A stretch of 64,000 nucleotides of DNA from Haliclona indistincta (GCA_964017065.1 OZ024787.1:1630658-1694657), one strand, 5' to 3'; positions 1-15,302 are shown, counted from the first letter of the stretch. Translations and numbers: made by a program. Notes: generated by a model from the sequence alone, not told the origin.

Positions 1-165
1 AAGTCCCATTGTAAAGGGAGAATTTTTCTCCAAAAAGCCTCTTGAAAAAATTGCTCGTGTGTTTATTAGAAGAAATATACGTTATTTGTTTCTGAAGTAA
101 AATTAATATTTGCATAATAATAATTATTATTATTATTACTATAATCGTGCTGTTGCCCTTTTCAG

Positions 166-3301
<3,136 letters not shown>

Positions 3302-3473
3302 ACAGAAACAGTACTAGTAGAGCACTGTATCACTTACTAGCAACAGTATAGTATTGTACTCAGCTGCAGGGCACTGTATCACTTTAGCATTATCATTACT
3401 CCGTACAACTGCGACAACGAACATGCATGTATGTATGTGTTATAGATTCCAGTTCTACCCGATTATGTAATAA
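3302..3473 (+). other. DNAH-COQ7 intergenic sequence, copy 1
   Basis: Non-coding sequence after the DNAH stop. It resembles 31570-31730, which lies upstream of COQ7: GCAGGGCACTGTATC against GCAGGACACTATATAG, a shared CATTACT, and CCAGTTCTACCCGATTATGTAATA against CCAGCCCCACCCGATTACGTAATA (written as aligned segments). A third, shorter copy lies at 29910-29973. It is probably the 3' flank of dynein joined to the ancestral COQ7 promoter. Confidence 0.6.
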
Positions 3474-4428
3474 GGTAAAGTGGCCTATTTCCGGCCACTG
3501 TTTGGCTCGTTCAGGTTTGCACGCACCGAGCGCCAAGACGAACGAGCCACGAGCTCTTGCACTGCAGTCACTGATACTACTGGGTATACTCTTTCAGCAG
3601 GAGGAAGTTGGCGTTGAGGATTCGATGCTTCTTGACAGCAAGAATTACATAAATAGCGAAAATCGGGGTTAAATTGGGTAATTCCGGTCACTTTGAAAAA
3701 CGACTTTCTATGCTAACGACGAGAGTTTGGCGGCTGCTTTTGCTAGAAATAGATGTGTTCAGCATCCTATAACATTCTATTATTCGCAGTAAGCAGTACT
3801 TTTGTATAATGATTGCATTTAGCAGATGTTTATGGCACGGATTCTTGGTACAGCTATAGTTGGTCTAAATGCTAAGTGCTGTAGAGATTTCCGAAATTGT
3901 GTGTCGCGCTACGATCAGCTTTGGTCGTCTCCTGCCGCTTTCAAAGCTGTCTGCATGATTTTATTTGTTTTCGCGGCAGAGAAATTTGTAAAAGCTGTTT
4001 TGCAATGTCACCGGCACCGCCCACGTAGAGCTTAAAATGAGTTCCACCTGCCATGATACAGGCATCTGCCAGCTCGAAATCGCTGAAGATAGCAGGATAC
4101 TACTATGTCTGCATTTTCATTAATGTTCAGTCTTTAGTTTAAGCTTAGTTTGCTAACGAGTTACATCTTCTTTTAAGAATTAAAATTCATAAGGCAAAGT
4201 TTCTCTTTTTTACTTCAGCTTCGTCAAGCATACAAAGGTTCAGAGTGGCGCCGATTATACCAACAGGAAGTAGTCAGTTAGCCTCAGTCTGGCTGTGGTG
4301 GTAGAGGGATGTTGCCACTACGAAGGCAGCATATTGGCTGCTGGAGTGAAAGCCCCTTCTTTCCAGGGCGATGGGTTTTCTGCAAAGTGACCGGAAATAG
4401 GCGGTGACCGAAATTAGGCCACTTTACC
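3474..4428. mobile_element. Non-autonomous DNA transposon, 955 bp, with inverted ends
   Basis: The left end GGTAAAGTGGCCTATTTCCG and the right end are inverted repeats differing at two positions. Sub-terminal copies of the same motif occur at about 3672-3695 and 4385-4410. There is no transposase reading frame and no convincing target-site duplication. It sits between the duplicated DNAH-COQ7 intergenic sequence and the COQ7 exon remnant, so it separates those two relics. Confidence 0.75.
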
Positions 4429-4435
4429 CATAGTG

Positions 4436-4490
4436 CGACCAACAGTTCTGCCAGTATGGAACATTGCTGGGTTTTCAGTCTGCAGTGAGT
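4436..4490 (+). pseudogene. COQ7 exon 2 remnant
   Basis: In one frame this reads RPTVLPVWNIAGFSV, close to the [17 protein letters not shown] of the intact COQ7 exon at 31995-32109. The DNA match TATGGAACATTGCTGGGTTT is exact over 20 bases. One codon is missing and the sequence after GF has diverged. No other COQ7 exon is seen beside it. It is a relic, not a gene. Confidence 0.75.
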
Positions 4491-4506
4491 CTAGTCTCGC
4501 GTCCAG

Positions 4507-4596
4507 ACCTTACCGGGGTGGGGCGATGGGCGGGGAAACGAAGAATAGGACTTCTATTCCCCGTTTCCCCGCCCATCGCCCTACCCCCGGTAAGGT
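4507..4596. repeat. GC-rich foldback (hairpin) repeat
   Basis: Inverted arms of about 34 bp (4507-4540 and 4562-4596), with one mismatch cluster around a run of Gs. The pairing extends through GAATAG/CTATTC, leaving a loop of only a few bases. Confidence 0.8.
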
Positions 4597-5049
4597 ACAG
4601 TGAGTCAGTAAAACATCGCGTACGATCGGTACATTTTAACGCACACTATCGAGATATGTCCATTTCATCTTCCTACTGAAACATCGATCAATAGAAATTA
4701 ATGGCTAGTCTAAGCTACGCAAGAAGCCTTCTGGTGCACTCTCTCCTACTCCGGGGAAGGTACAAACAATGCTCAAGCACACTGTGCCTGGTAGATCTGC
4801 TACAGCTGTTGGGAATTGGTGGTAGTAAATACTTGCGAGTGAAGCGGTAGCCTCATATATAGCCTGAAATGCTGAAAATCGTGTTTTAGCTGGAGACAAA
4901 GCGAATTTTAGTTTCCGTACACACATGCGTACACCAGATTCGTATACTACTCCGTTTGCTAACTTTATCAATTTACGGCCTAATTTAACGGAAAATCTTC
5001 ACGCATGCGTAGGAACTGGTCTGGATGCGCGAGGCGACTTACACATGTT

Positions 5050-6180
5050 GTGAATATTTTTATGCCTCGGTGGACGGAGGCATACAGTAGTCTGTGTATG
5101 TATGTGTCGGTGGGCGGCGGAGCCACGAGGCATACCGTAGGTCTTCTAATATTAAAAATTTTGAGCTCTATGAATTATTTTTGACAAAATTGGTAGCCTT
5201 TGCTGTAGTCTAGTGTAGGGTCTTTTTGAAATGTCTACACACCCTCAGACCTCTCCTGCAGTTTAGATGGAATCTACAAGTATAGTCACCTGGCCCTATG
5301 GGCACTTTTGTAGTCAGAGAGGTCCAAGATGGCCGTCAATGTGAGCCAGCCATAACTCGAGAACGAAAGCACTTTAGCAAAATCCACGAGTCACATTGCA
5401 AGCCATTGTCGTGTTTATCATGTTCATAACCTTACTAGCACGTAGACTAGTGATCGCTGATCTCCAGGCTACAGCTCGGTGGACACAGAGCAAGTACCGT
5501 ACCCTCGCGCATGCGCCGAGGGTTAATAAAATAAAAACTGTAGCTATTGCTGTTCGTACGCTATAGCAGGCCCAAAATTGCAAAAATATTAGCCAAAAAT
5601 TTCTACTTTGATGATAGCTTGGAAACTTGTGCTTGCATAGAAGTTCACAGCAACTGTACGGAGAGATTGATGAGAGGTTTTTGATTTGCTTTTTCCTGAA
5701 CCGATAAACTAGCTGTAAAGTGGGAAAATGGAATATCAAATGCCAAATTTACGCCATACATCCTCGCATAGCTCGAAGACGAAGAAAGATTTCACAAAAA
5801 GCTCTCATCATTCCCTTTGAAAGGTCTTTCTTTACCTTGGAGACCAAACGGCTTTCTCTAAATTTCCCTACAGAAGCTTACTTTTAGCCTACAGAATTGC
5901 ATCACGAAATGCAATACAAAATACGTCGATGGCTGCCAACAGCTGACCACGAACCACCCCAGTATCCCGTTGCCTTATATGTACCTTGTGTCGCAAAAGT
6001 AAAGCCAAGTATCCCTACATTAGTGGCTTAATCAAGTACATGTTCCTAACACACCTTTCAAGAACAATTGATCATTGCACAAGCAATGATTGATCGAATG
6101 TAGCCTAGTCTCAGTTGTAAGATGATCATGTGTGATGGACATTTACTATAGGCAAGGATCAGTTATAGGCAATTTAAATG
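5050..6180. other. Intergenic region without recognisable genes
   Basis: Short GGCGG/GGACGGAGGCATAC direct repeats occur near 5066-5135. The rest has no coding pattern that I can support; the 121-codon reverse frame at 5374-5739 has no domain-like composition. Confidence 0.5.
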
Positions 6181-6183
6181 TAG

Positions 6184-6471
6184 ACAAGTAATAAAAAAAT
6201 TTTAACCAAAATGGAAGAGATTTAGGGTTGGCACATTTATCGAAAAAGTATGGAAACAAGATATGAAATGAAAAGGATTGTAACAATAGCAGTGTAATGC
6301 TACCTCCCTATTAAATTAACCACAACTATCGAAAGCAGTTAATTTAGGGAGGTAGCATTACACTGCTATTGTTACAATCCTTTTCATTTCATATCTTGTT
6401 TCCATACTTTTTCGATAAATGTGCCAACCCTAAATCTCTTCCATTTTGGTTAAAATTTTTTTATTACTTGT
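6184..6471. mobile_element. Near-perfect 288-bp palindrome (foldback MITE)
   Basis: Arms 6184-6320 and 6338-6471 are almost identical inverted copies around a 17-base spacer; the only clear difference is two extra T in the left arm near the centre. There is no coding content. The high arm identity suggests a recent origin or active gene conversion. Confidence 0.9.
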
Positions 6472-7017
6472 TTCTTTTCTTTTTTTTATTACTGACTTTG
6501 TTGGTACTTGTGCTAATACAGTGTATACATAGTTTCAAAAGTAATAATTGTAATAATAGTTCCGGCAGCAGACTGCACTCGATTGACTCTGCACTGCATG
6601 CAACATGTACCATGCAACATTAGCTAAGCTTAAGATAGCATTCTTACAAGCCTGAACAGACGAATCCAGTGTAACAGTGAAGATATGCTCGTTGTCTGCT
6701 GTGAACACTGCTAGTGGCAGCAGCACTCGCGCTCCCTGAAGCAATGTTGTACTAAGGTGCGCTTGTATTAGAATAATTACATACACGGGCGTGCGCGAGT
6801 AGGCGTAACCTAGTAACAGAGTTCAACAGAATGATGGAATGGAGTCTGTTATGGACCAAAAATCGCTGTTTTTCTGGAAATACTCGCTTCTCCCAGTGTT
6901 TTAGGCCTAAATAGATATCAGGTGCACTGATGGTCATAGGTAGCGTTGCTTCTGTGTAGGTTTAGGTGCGTTTCGTTCCCTCACTACTGTGCTAGACTCT
7001 CTGAAGAATAGGAAAGA

Positions 7018-7399
7018 AAGAAGAAGATGAACAAACGGGTGACCACGTGAACTCTGGTTTACCACCTTATACCTGGTTTCTTTTGTTTCTAAAGGTCTCT
7101 TTGTAATCGCACAAATCATGCAAGGAGCTTCAGAACGTTAGATTAGCTTGAAACGCCCGTACGGCGAAGATATGGCATTGCTGTACTTAGTGCCTCCAGG
7201 CGAGACGCCATCTTGTCATGCCCATAGCAACTGGCCTTATAGTCTTTATTAGTAGACTCATTGTAAGCGCTTGCCTCTTAGGATAGCCCCTAGGTATTTA
7301 AAATACTCCTGATGTCGCCAACAGCCAAGATATACGTGAACTATTGCGTTTAGCCTAAGTGTAGCCGCCATCTTGTTTTCCGCTCAACCCTAAATATGC
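7018..7399. repeat. Dispersed repeat family B, copy 1
   Basis: About 380 bp that recurs at 54142-54530 with high identity. Shared stretches include GATGAACAAACGGGTGACCA, GAACGTTAGATTAGCTTGAA and AACGCCCGTACGGCGAAGAT. Its end carries GTAGCCGCCATCTTG and CAACCCTAAATATGCCA. There is no reading frame of note. Confidence 0.85.
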
Positions 7400-7677
7400 C
7401 ACGTCTACCGCGTGGCATAATAGTATCTATCAAATTTTATTTTAACTCAAAATTCAGTAACTGCAAGTTCTTGTTCCAAAAGAGTAGCATTTCCTCTTTT
7501 TCAGCTACAACCCCTGTTTCTCTTTTCATCAGCGATGTTGCTTTAACAGAATCGATGCAAAAGTGCCTCCAAAATGGGACTCCTGTAGCCATTTCGATCA
7601 CATTTTTGGTTTTGCACATAATATACAAAATAGTATCTGCATCGGTTCAATATCAGCGATATTATTATTGGTATTAT

Positions 7678-7996
7678 CAGGCGCGTGTCCAGGAATGAGG
7701 AAAGATAGGTGCGCGCGCGAAGCGCGCGCGCAAATTCTAATTAATATTCATTTATTCGTTAAATTACGTCATTTTCGTCACTATTATCGTGGCGCACTGG
7801 ATTTGTTCATCGCTGAACTAATGGAAAAACAGCCCAAACTACCTTAGAATGGGATTTTGGCAGCTGCTAAGCTTGTTGCAATAACAGTTATGATAAATTG
7901 ATAGCCACAGTGTACTTTGATGCAATGAATAATTTAAAACTTCAATGCTGAGGGGGGTGCTAGAGCACCCGGAGCCCTATCGTGGACACGCGCCTG
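7678..7996. mobile_element. hAT-like non-autonomous element
   Basis: Inverted ends CAGGCGCGTGTCCA and TGGACACGCGCCTG enclose 319 bp, with GCGCGC-rich and GGGGGGTGCTAGAGCACCC sub-terminal sequence as in hAT ends. The flanks share ATTAT, but no clean 8-bp duplication is seen. Confidence 0.6.
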
Positions 7997-8264
7997 ATTA
8001 TAGTACTGTATAGGCAAAATACTGTATAGGTACAACACTAAAAACAACAGCATGTTTCCCTCTGGATGATTATACATGACTTATTGTCCTTGTCACAGTT
8101 TGTCCATTGTGTCATACATAAATCCCATTGTTTGAAAAACTCAAAATTTAATGACATCAAGCATCTTTTGAAGTAGTGAAAGTGAAAATTGTTATGATAT
8201 ACAAGAGCAAAGAATTTGACACGTGACAACAACAATTGTAGTAGTTTTGAGGTGAAATCATATA

Positions 8265-8668
8265 CAGTGTAACCTCGATTATCCGGACAGCTTTTGTCAC
8301 CGAAAATTTCTGAGTGGCCGGATAAGCGAAAACGTCCGGATAACGATAAATAAAATGGCGGCCGTTCGCAAGCATCCAAACGATGGCAATACAGGCTTAG
8401 ATCGTTAAGATCGCGCTATCTTGTGTATGCAAACATTGTTTCCTACCGTGGCAAGGTGAAATAAATCTGACAGCTTGCCTACAGAACTGTGGACAACAAC
8501 GAGCAAACAGCAGCGTGGTCGTTATTTATATTTGTAAAGCAGCGCCTGATAATTATATTTATTGAATATTGTACATACCAAAATAAATAACTGAAAACAG
8601 GCTTATCCAGCTAATCCGGATAATCGAGGGTCCGGATAAACGAGGTCCGGATAATCGAGGTTGCACTG
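8265..8668. mobile_element. pogo/Tigger-type MITE with TA duplication
   Basis: Ends CAGTGTAACCTCGATTATCC and the reverse complement of CAGTGCAACCTCGATTATCC, with TA on both sides (8263-8264, 8669-8670). CAGTG ends with a CTCGATTATCCGG core and TA target sites are typical of pogo/Tigger elements. Further CCGGATAA motifs repeat near both ends. There is no transposase. Confidence 0.8.
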
Positions 8669-8795
8669 TAATAAAATAGTCAGCAGTTCCCTATTGCACA
8701 TCACAGACAAGTTGTAGTCAAAGAAAGTGGTTTAGGAGAGAACTATAACGTCTAGATTAGCTTTGTCTTATTACAGTCCTGAAGAGTAAGCTTAC

Positions 8796-10391
8796 ATGGC
8801 TTCTTCTAGTCAATGGAAGCATTTCCCCAATACCTGCTGTAGTAAGAAGATATTGTTGCTACTGCTGTGGAATATACTCTTTCAATTCTCTCGAGAAACA
8901 ATTGTCTTCTTTCGAACAAATGCAGTATCTGTACATTTTTATTTAGCAATAGGCTTTGTACCATTTGCTCTTGCTCCTTTTGTTGGCTGGCTTGGTGATG
9001 TACGGTTCGGAAGATACAAAATTATTAAACTTGGCTCAATGACATTTTTTCTTACTAGCATACTATTTTACTCTGAATTTCTCATCGAAGGAATACTGTC
9101 TACTGTAATCCACACAGTCATTGTAACAATGCAAGGCATTGGCGGAGCATGTTTCATAGCAGCCATGCTTCCCTTTTTAACTGATCAACTAATTGGTGCC
9201 ACTTCAGATGAGCTTAGTGCAGTGGTGCAGTGGTATGTTTGGACAAATGCCTTTGGGAAAGGTTTGTCTGATGCAATTATTTTACTAGGTGTTGCTCCGA
9301 TTTTTGAACTAATCAGTTCAGGTGTTGTTCTTGTTTATGCCTTTCCTCTTGCCGTGATCATCATCACTGACTGCTTGTGCCACCAGTGGTTGGACAGGAC
9401 TCATAAGGTCACTAACCCCATCAAGCTCATCATACAAGTACTCAACTACACTAGGAAGCACAGATACCCTGAGAGACGTAGTGCCTTCACCTATATAGAT
9501 GAGGAACAGCCCACACGAATAGACTTCGGTAAGGAAAAATTCGGAGGACCCTTCACTGAGGAGGAGGTAGAGGATGTCAAGACTGTCCTACGATTGACTC
9601 CACTGGTGATTTGCTTGAATTTTTTTAATGGGGCTGATATAGCACCTTCACAATTGTTGAAATCATCAAAAAATTATTTTAACTTTATAAACGGTGCTAC
9701 GGACACTTGTTTTTATCTGCTACTGATTCCAGTATATCGACTCCTACTGCATCGGTTTATTCACCGCTACACTCCCAGTATGTTGAACAGCATAGCAATA
9801 GGGATGGCATTGTATCTAGTGGGCTACATTGCATTAGCGGCATTGGTAATAAAAGGAGTAGTACACTCTGATGATGTGCAAAGCTACTTATTCTGCTCAA
9901 TAAATACAACCCTAGCTCATCCACCAGATGAATATGTGGAATGGTACTGGAAACTGGGTCCTTATCTTCTTTATGGTGTTGGAAGTACAATGACCACAGT
10001 GCTGCTGTATGAGTTCATCATTGCTCAGTCACCAGACAAGATGAAAGGATTTGTTTTTGGAGTCTTGTTAGCTAGTCATAGCATAACTGAATTTATTGCG
10101 CTTGAAATCCAGAATCAAGTAAATTATACAATTTGTTCTGGATTAACACTGACCATTTTACTAGTAGCACTGTTTGTGGTCTTCCTGGTTTTTTCCAAGC
10201 GCTACACATTACGTGAGAGGAACAGAGAGATCAACATACAGGCCATAGTGGAGGAACACTATGATAGATATATGGACCAGGAGGAGGAGTACATAAAAGA
10301 ACAGCAACAAATCAGAGAAAACTGCTTGATAGATAGTTCTACTAGTGATTCCTCCAGTGATTCCACTAGTAGCAATCCTTCTATTGTTTGA
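8796..10391 (+). CDS. POT/SLC15-like major facilitator transporter, intact copy
   Basis: An intronless 531-aa frame. The product is a polytopic membrane protein with roughly 12 hydrophobic segments and a long cytoplasmic loop (about residues 200-265) containing TNPIKLIIQVLNYTRKHRYP and SAFTYIDEEQPTR, followed by FGGPFTEEEVEDVKTVLRL. This loop block resembles the region around the central loop of invertebrate SLC15A4-type proton-coupled oligopeptide transporters; the family assignment is by recognition and the substrate is unknown. GDVRFGRY near residue 70 matches the MFS loop 2-3 signature. The acidic tail ends in a Ser/Thr/Asp-rich stretch. The start MASSS is shared with the paralogue at 18691. 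It is the only unbroken member of the array in this window. Confidence 0.85.
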   Translation: MASSSQWKHFPNTCCSKKILLLLLWNILFQFSRETIVFFRTNAVSVHFYLAIGFVPFALAPFVGWLGDVRFGRYKIIKLGSMTFFLTSILFYSEFLIEGILSTVIHTVIVTMQGIGGACFIAAMLPFLTDQLIGATSDELSAVVQWYVWTNAFGKGLSDAIILLGVAPIFELISSGVVLVYAFPLAVIIITDCLCHQWLDRTHKVTNPIKLIIQVLNYTRKHRYPERRSAFTYIDEEQPTRIDFGKEKFGGPFTEEEVEDVKTVLRLTPLVICLNFFNGADIAPSQLLKSSKNYFNFINGATDTCFYLLLIPVYRLLLHRFIHRYTPSMLNSIAIGMALYLVGYIALAALVIKGVVHSDDVQSYLFCSINTTLAHPPDEYVEWYWKLGPYLLYGVGSTMTTVLLYEFIIAQSPDKMKGFVFGVLLASHSITEFIALEIQNQVNYTICSGLTLTILLVALFVVFLVFSKRYTLRERNREINIQAIVEEHYDRYMDQEEEYIKEQQQIRENCLIDSSTSDSSSDSTSSNPSIV

Positions 10392-10566
10392 TGCACATTA
10401 CTATGAAAAATTCTTTAAAATTAATAATTCATTTTGCTTATTGAACACTCTTCTGCATCATCATTGATACTGCAATAAACGTCTCTTACATTATAAACAA
10501 TTTGGCGTTGTCAGAAGACTTTAGTTGTGCAACAAAAGTTGAGTTGCCCATGGCCGTGCATATTAT

Positions 10567-10935
10567 TAGGGACGCCACGGTAGGGTGTCCCTATGTAGGG
10601 ATAGCGGAAAACATGATGGCGATTACAATGCAGTGATTAACGCTCAAACACCGATATTTCACCTGGTGGTGAATTGTACGAGTTCAAAGTTTCTCTCTGT
10701 TGTTGCCCTATCTTTATAGTAGTACCGAAATTGCTCTAACACGCTCAAGTGATGAACCTGGAACCGGTGAGAGTCCACTTTCGTCATCCTCCAGTGAGTC
10801 TAGCGCCTTTACACAAGCGAATGAAAGGCCCACGAATTTCTTCTGGCAAGTCCCTTTTCAACTTATAGTTCTTAGCGAAACGATGATATAAATTCGACGA
10901 TTTCACGACCATGATTAGCGATGTGCACTAAGAAG
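10567..10935. repeat. Composite repeat family A, partial diverged copy
   Basis: Starts TAGGGACGCCACGGTAGGG and follows the same order as the copy at 42310: end hairpin, CCCTATGTAGGG, an ATGATGGCG version of the YY1-like motif, a CTGGAACCGGTGA block, and AGCGAAACGATGATATAA. It is diverged and truncated before the foldback part. Confidence 0.7.
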
Positions 10936-11721
10936 TTTAAACTCTCTAAATCAAGTACTAGTTGTTTTAGTTAGCTTCCGCTAACCTTTAGCAGCACACA
11001 AATCTAAATTTCATTAAGAATCGGTGCTAAAATGACTTAGTTACAACGGTTTTTGTGGCGGTTAATGTGTGATTTTGTTCTCCACCAATTTACGTTACAA
11101 AGTCGGCTTCCTGGTTACAGCGGCGCTGTTGCGCACTTCGTAGCATAGGTGCAAAACAGTAATTTTGAGTATGACACGACAGCCTGGGCTACGTTGACCT
11201 GTTCGGCATACTTAGCAAACTACGACCAGTCAGATCCACAACAATGGCTATAACGGACGCTCGACCAGCTATTTGCCTGTTACAGTACATGGCGAACAGG
11301 CCAGTTAGCATGACACTCCAGCTGTGCGCGACTTTGGAGCACGTTTGCACTTACCTAAACTGTCACTAATATCTTTGTAAGTGCTGGTCAGAGGCATTCT
11401 TTAAGTTTAACTAACATAGCAAACTGTTTGACTATGAAAATAATTTTTACCCGTGCGCAGTATGCGCTAGGGTTATGCGTTTGTGTCCGTCTATATGTGT
11501 GTGTGTGGACAAAAAACACGCTTGTTTACGTCTCACCGCTCGAAATTCGCCACAAAAACGCACTTTGCTGCCTGTTTACTGAATTTATAGTCCTGCGAAG
11601 ACCTTTACAGCGTCCTGAGAGACTTGATCGAGCGGCCAATCGATGGTTTCTAATAGCTCTATGGCTAGTCTGGCCGCTGCCCCTCCCCGCCTATTGAGTG
11701 GGTGGTGGACGGCGTGTAGGG

Positions 11722-12070
11722 TCTAGCAAACATTGCCATTCATAGTTTCCCAACCGACCAATCAGATTCTACTGCTCAAGATCTTGAGCAGTAATATTCA
11801 TGGATCATGGGCTGGGTTTGATCGTGAATAATATTACAGGGTATGGCAAAACAGCTACGGTGGGTGAAAGCTAACAGTCGTGCTATTGACGATGCTATCG
11901 AACATAGTCTATCGCGATTCAAGCATAGATCGCTTAAACCAGCACAGTGTGAGACAATTCGTGCGCTACAATAGCATTGAGGAAACCCCGCTTATCATTG
12001 CAATAATTAATTATCTATACACGATTAATATTCATATAAAATCGATGAATGGTAATGTTTGCTAGACCCC
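11722..12070. mobile_element. MITE nested in the left arm of the MULE element
   Basis: Inverted ends of about 25 bp: GGTCTAGCAAACATTGCC with ATTCAT at the left and its inverse at 12045-12068. The right arm of the host element lacks it, so it inserted after the arms formed. It contains CTGCTCAAGATCTTGAGCAG, a 20-bp palindrome. Confidence 0.65.
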
Positions 12071-12749
12071 ACACGCCGGGGTGTATGGAAAAGAAGGAAA
12101 CGGAAAAATGAAACGGACGGCGGAAACGGAAAGGGTAGCGCTAGGTACAGTGTCTATGTCGCATTACATCACCATTACGTATGATAACGTGACGTTCAAT
12201 GACGTAGTTACGCGCACGTGATGATTTGATTTTGCGCGCGATAGGCTATTGTTAGTGCATAGTAAAATAGTTAATAATGCCTTCTGGTTACCATGAGCTG
12301 TACATAAGCAAGTCCTTCAGGTAATGAATATATTATGAAAGATGTGCAGAGCTAAATCCTTAACAAGTGTATTTCCTGTGCATGCACTAAGAGATCAATA
12401 GAGTAGTGTCGTGTACAACAACAACATCAAAGAGATAATGTGCAGGTTTGCAGTGAATGCTTGAATAAGGGGAACACAGTCAGTATTAATGCAGAAGAGA
12501 ACTGCAGCACAATCAACTTAATGACATTAACAAAATAAATGTTTCAAGATCCAAGATGAGGTCTCTTGTGTTAAAACAAAGTGCCTGGCACATGAAATTC
12601 CCGAATGCTCTGAACAGTTGAGTGGTCTTACAGTAGAACAACCTGTACAGGAGGAAGAAAGTAGAGAAGATAACATGTATGCTACTGGGTACTTAGATCA
12701 CTACACACCTACAGTGTGGGATACATGACTGAACACTTCTCAGCTACAA

Positions 12750-14308
12750 ACATCAACATGGTACTCCAATAGGCAAGGTAAACAAACGACAGTAAAAATG
12801 GGAATCACGGCCAGATTAATTATCATGACAAGGTACTTGGCTACCAAGTTCAGTACAGCCAGACGTACCACTGTTATCGTGGTGGTAAGGGGAGACTTTG
12901 AGTCCCACCTTACCACATCATGGCGGTAAGGGGGATTCAAATCTGAGAATAGAGATCCACTGAAGTGTTAAAGTGCTCTGGGTAAATGTATGGGACGCCC
13001 TGCCAAAATTCACCTGTGTTGTCAGTCTTCTTTTGCTTGAGAATGGCAGCGAGATAGCAGAAGTCAAGATACCTCATTTGTCACTTCATTAGCAACATGT
13101 CCCTTCCTCAGCTGTTGACTTTCAAGATCTTTGCCCACTTCCTGAGATTGAGGAGAAGGTCAAATCACAAATACAGCAAGTATACGTAAGACCATTGATA
13201 TTATATTGCCTACAAACTGGGATTGGACACCGTGTACTCTCCGCGTTGCGCCGGAAGTGAATTTTGCCCTTGGATACAGCGTGGTTCAGCATGGTTACAG
13301 TATTACCTAATACAAAAACTGCCCAAATCAAAGGCGTTTTGTGACAAGATAACGCTTTGTCTGCATACAGATTATAGCCTAAACCATATTCGAATCATTG
13401 AACAGTAGCTCCAAGGCATAGAATTTATTCAGATATTCATCATGTTGTGTCCAGAGGTACACAAAAAAGGTCACTAGCAAGTATGAAGGATCGCCCTAAG
13501 CGCCGAATAACATGCCTACGTCATATCGATCAACGTGAATAACAATTATAAAGCAACAGCGTACATTAAAAATAGTGCGTATTTGCAGTAGAGGTACACA
13601 AAGTTCACGACTTTCTGCTCGCTAATGTATTACGGCACTTAGGTAAAGCGCAACGCGAAGTGTACACAGAAAAATGTATTGTTACTATGCGCTCACGTGA
13701 GCTAGTGTCCAATCCCAGTCCGTAGGCAATATAATATCTTTGCTAAGACTAGCCTACTCCCCAGGCCACACCCCTCTCATTATTAGCAATCGAGGTTTGA
13801 TAGCCTGTTACACTCGCGACAAAAACTGTCGGCCACGTAAGCCTATGTCTGTTCATTTCCGCTGGGTTTTTTTAGCACACAAAGAGCATCCTAGTACTAC
13901 TGAGATAAGCCACAATGGAATGAAAGTTATGAAACAAAGATTAATGCAGCAGAGCAGCCTTGGTGAACTTACGTAGTTACGTTGTATGTCAAACAAAAGC
14001 GTGCGCTGGATTTCGCGCGCTGAAACCTGCTCACGATTAATTTTGTGAGGTACTCGGGACAGTTTTTTGTCGTCAGTGTTACCAGGCCCTCTCTCGGTAA
14101 TTGTAAATTAATTAGAAGGTGGGGCCTGGGGAGGAGGCTAACTTAAGACAGGTAGCACTTATGTTGACAATTAAAAATTGGGTGGAGTCTGAATTAATAC
14201 CACAACACACATCTAAAGGTATTATCGATCACATTCCCTCTCACCTCAACCGAGCATACTACCCAAATCGACAAGACATTCATAGCACATGTCATTATGA
14301 CACATGAC
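12750..14308 (+). pseudogene. Decayed transposase fragments inside the MULE element
   Basis: Translating across shifting frames gives pieces such as YHDKVLGYQVQYSQTYHCYR followed by GGKG, then GRPAKIHL (about 12780-13010) and EIEEKVKSQIQQVY (about 13145-13190). After an inserted MITE, SHLNRAYYPNRQDIHS appears at about 14240-14285. This order resembles FAR1/CaRF-like, MULE-derived proteins of invertebrates, in which a Cys/His N-terminal domain precedes an INRRFYP-type block. There are many stops and frameshifts. The assignment is by resemblance, strengthened by the 9-bp duplication around the whole element. Confidence 0.4.
13196..13738. mobile_element. MITE nested in the MULE interior
   Basis: Ends of about 34 bp are inverted copies: GATATTATATTGCCTACAAA at the left and its inverse (GTAGGCAATATAATATC) at the right, with GGGATTGGACAC just inside. 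It splits the decayed transposase. Confidence 0.75.
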
Positions 14309-14484
14309 CAAGTAACCCCAAACACATGTCACATGACCAAGTAGCCCAAAACAGTTATCAAAAGAGGAGATACTACAGTCAGGTCATTGTTTGTAACAAT
14401 AACAATAGTGATTCTAAATGTTTACAGGGAATAGGCAGTGGCAAATTTCTATTGCCTCCCCATACATTTGATTGCTTCTACACC

Positions 14485-14622
14485 ACCAGCATCTTGGATG
14501 ATTTCTTGTATTATCAGTCACGCAAGTGTCACAAAGTGTCTTAGCATGTTCCCGTCACCAGTCACTTTGTGACACTTGCGTAACTGATAATACAAGAAAT
14601 CATCCAAGATGCTGGTGGTGTC
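14485..14622. repeat. Foldback inside the MULE
   Basis: Arms of about 56 bp around a loop of about 25 bases; the left arm carries CACCACCAGCATCTTGGATG and the right arm its inverse. It includes GTCACAAAGTG/CACTTTGTGAC. Confidence 0.8.
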
Positions 14623-14865
14623 TGGGAACTGCTTCTTCAGAGCATGTTCCCATCAGATATATTGTACTGGCAGGGGTACAATGTACCCTGTACTTGCGGC
14701 TGCGACCGGGATCAAATTGAAATCAATATTAATGGATCTACATGTAGATCGCCTAACAGCAAGAGTCAAGAAATCAAGAGCGCATTTTGGAGCAGATCAG
14801 CCGATCAAGAACTGATTTAGCATGATCAAAATAGTATTGGATACATTGGAGTCGCAGCCCCCTGA

Positions 14866-15080
14866 CTAACACCCACCACACAGATCTACGGCAGTTACTA
14901 CAACACTACATTCAAGACAACTACTCTAAGTATAAGACATACTCGTTAGACCAGAGTGTATCCTACTCTGAGCATGTACAGCAGTCTACCAACAACAGCA
15001 GCCCTAACATAATACATAGCTTTACCTGTCAGGTCTGCCACCGGCGGTTCAGACACTCGAGATCCGCGCTCGGATCATAG
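14866..15080 (+). pseudogene. Open fragment ending in a C2H2-like zinc finger
   Basis: An ATG-less frame reads LRQLLQHYIQDNYSKYKTYS and, after a Ser/Asn-rich stretch, FTCQVCHRRFRHSRSALGS before TAG at 15078-15080. F-x-C-x2-C-x3-F is the start of a C2H2 finger, but the stop comes just where the first His should follow. It is probably part of the same decayed transposon. Confidence 0.35.
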
Positions 15081-15302
15081 CAGCACAAGAGATCACCATG
15101 ACAGCATTGTACCGTACAGGGACCAGGCACCACCTCTCCAAGCTCCAGTCATCCTAGTTGCCTCCATTGACAGTTGATTTGATCTCAGACTCTTAGAACT
15201 TGGCTCTGCACTTTGTCACGTTTAGGGGCGGGGTTAAACACAACGTCACGTTACCATACGTAATGGTGATGTAATGCGACATAGACACTGTACCTAGCGC
15301 TA

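Noticed and set aside
5374..5739. 121-codon reverse frame
   Set aside because: No domain-like composition, no splice context, lies in repeat-rich intergenic DNA.
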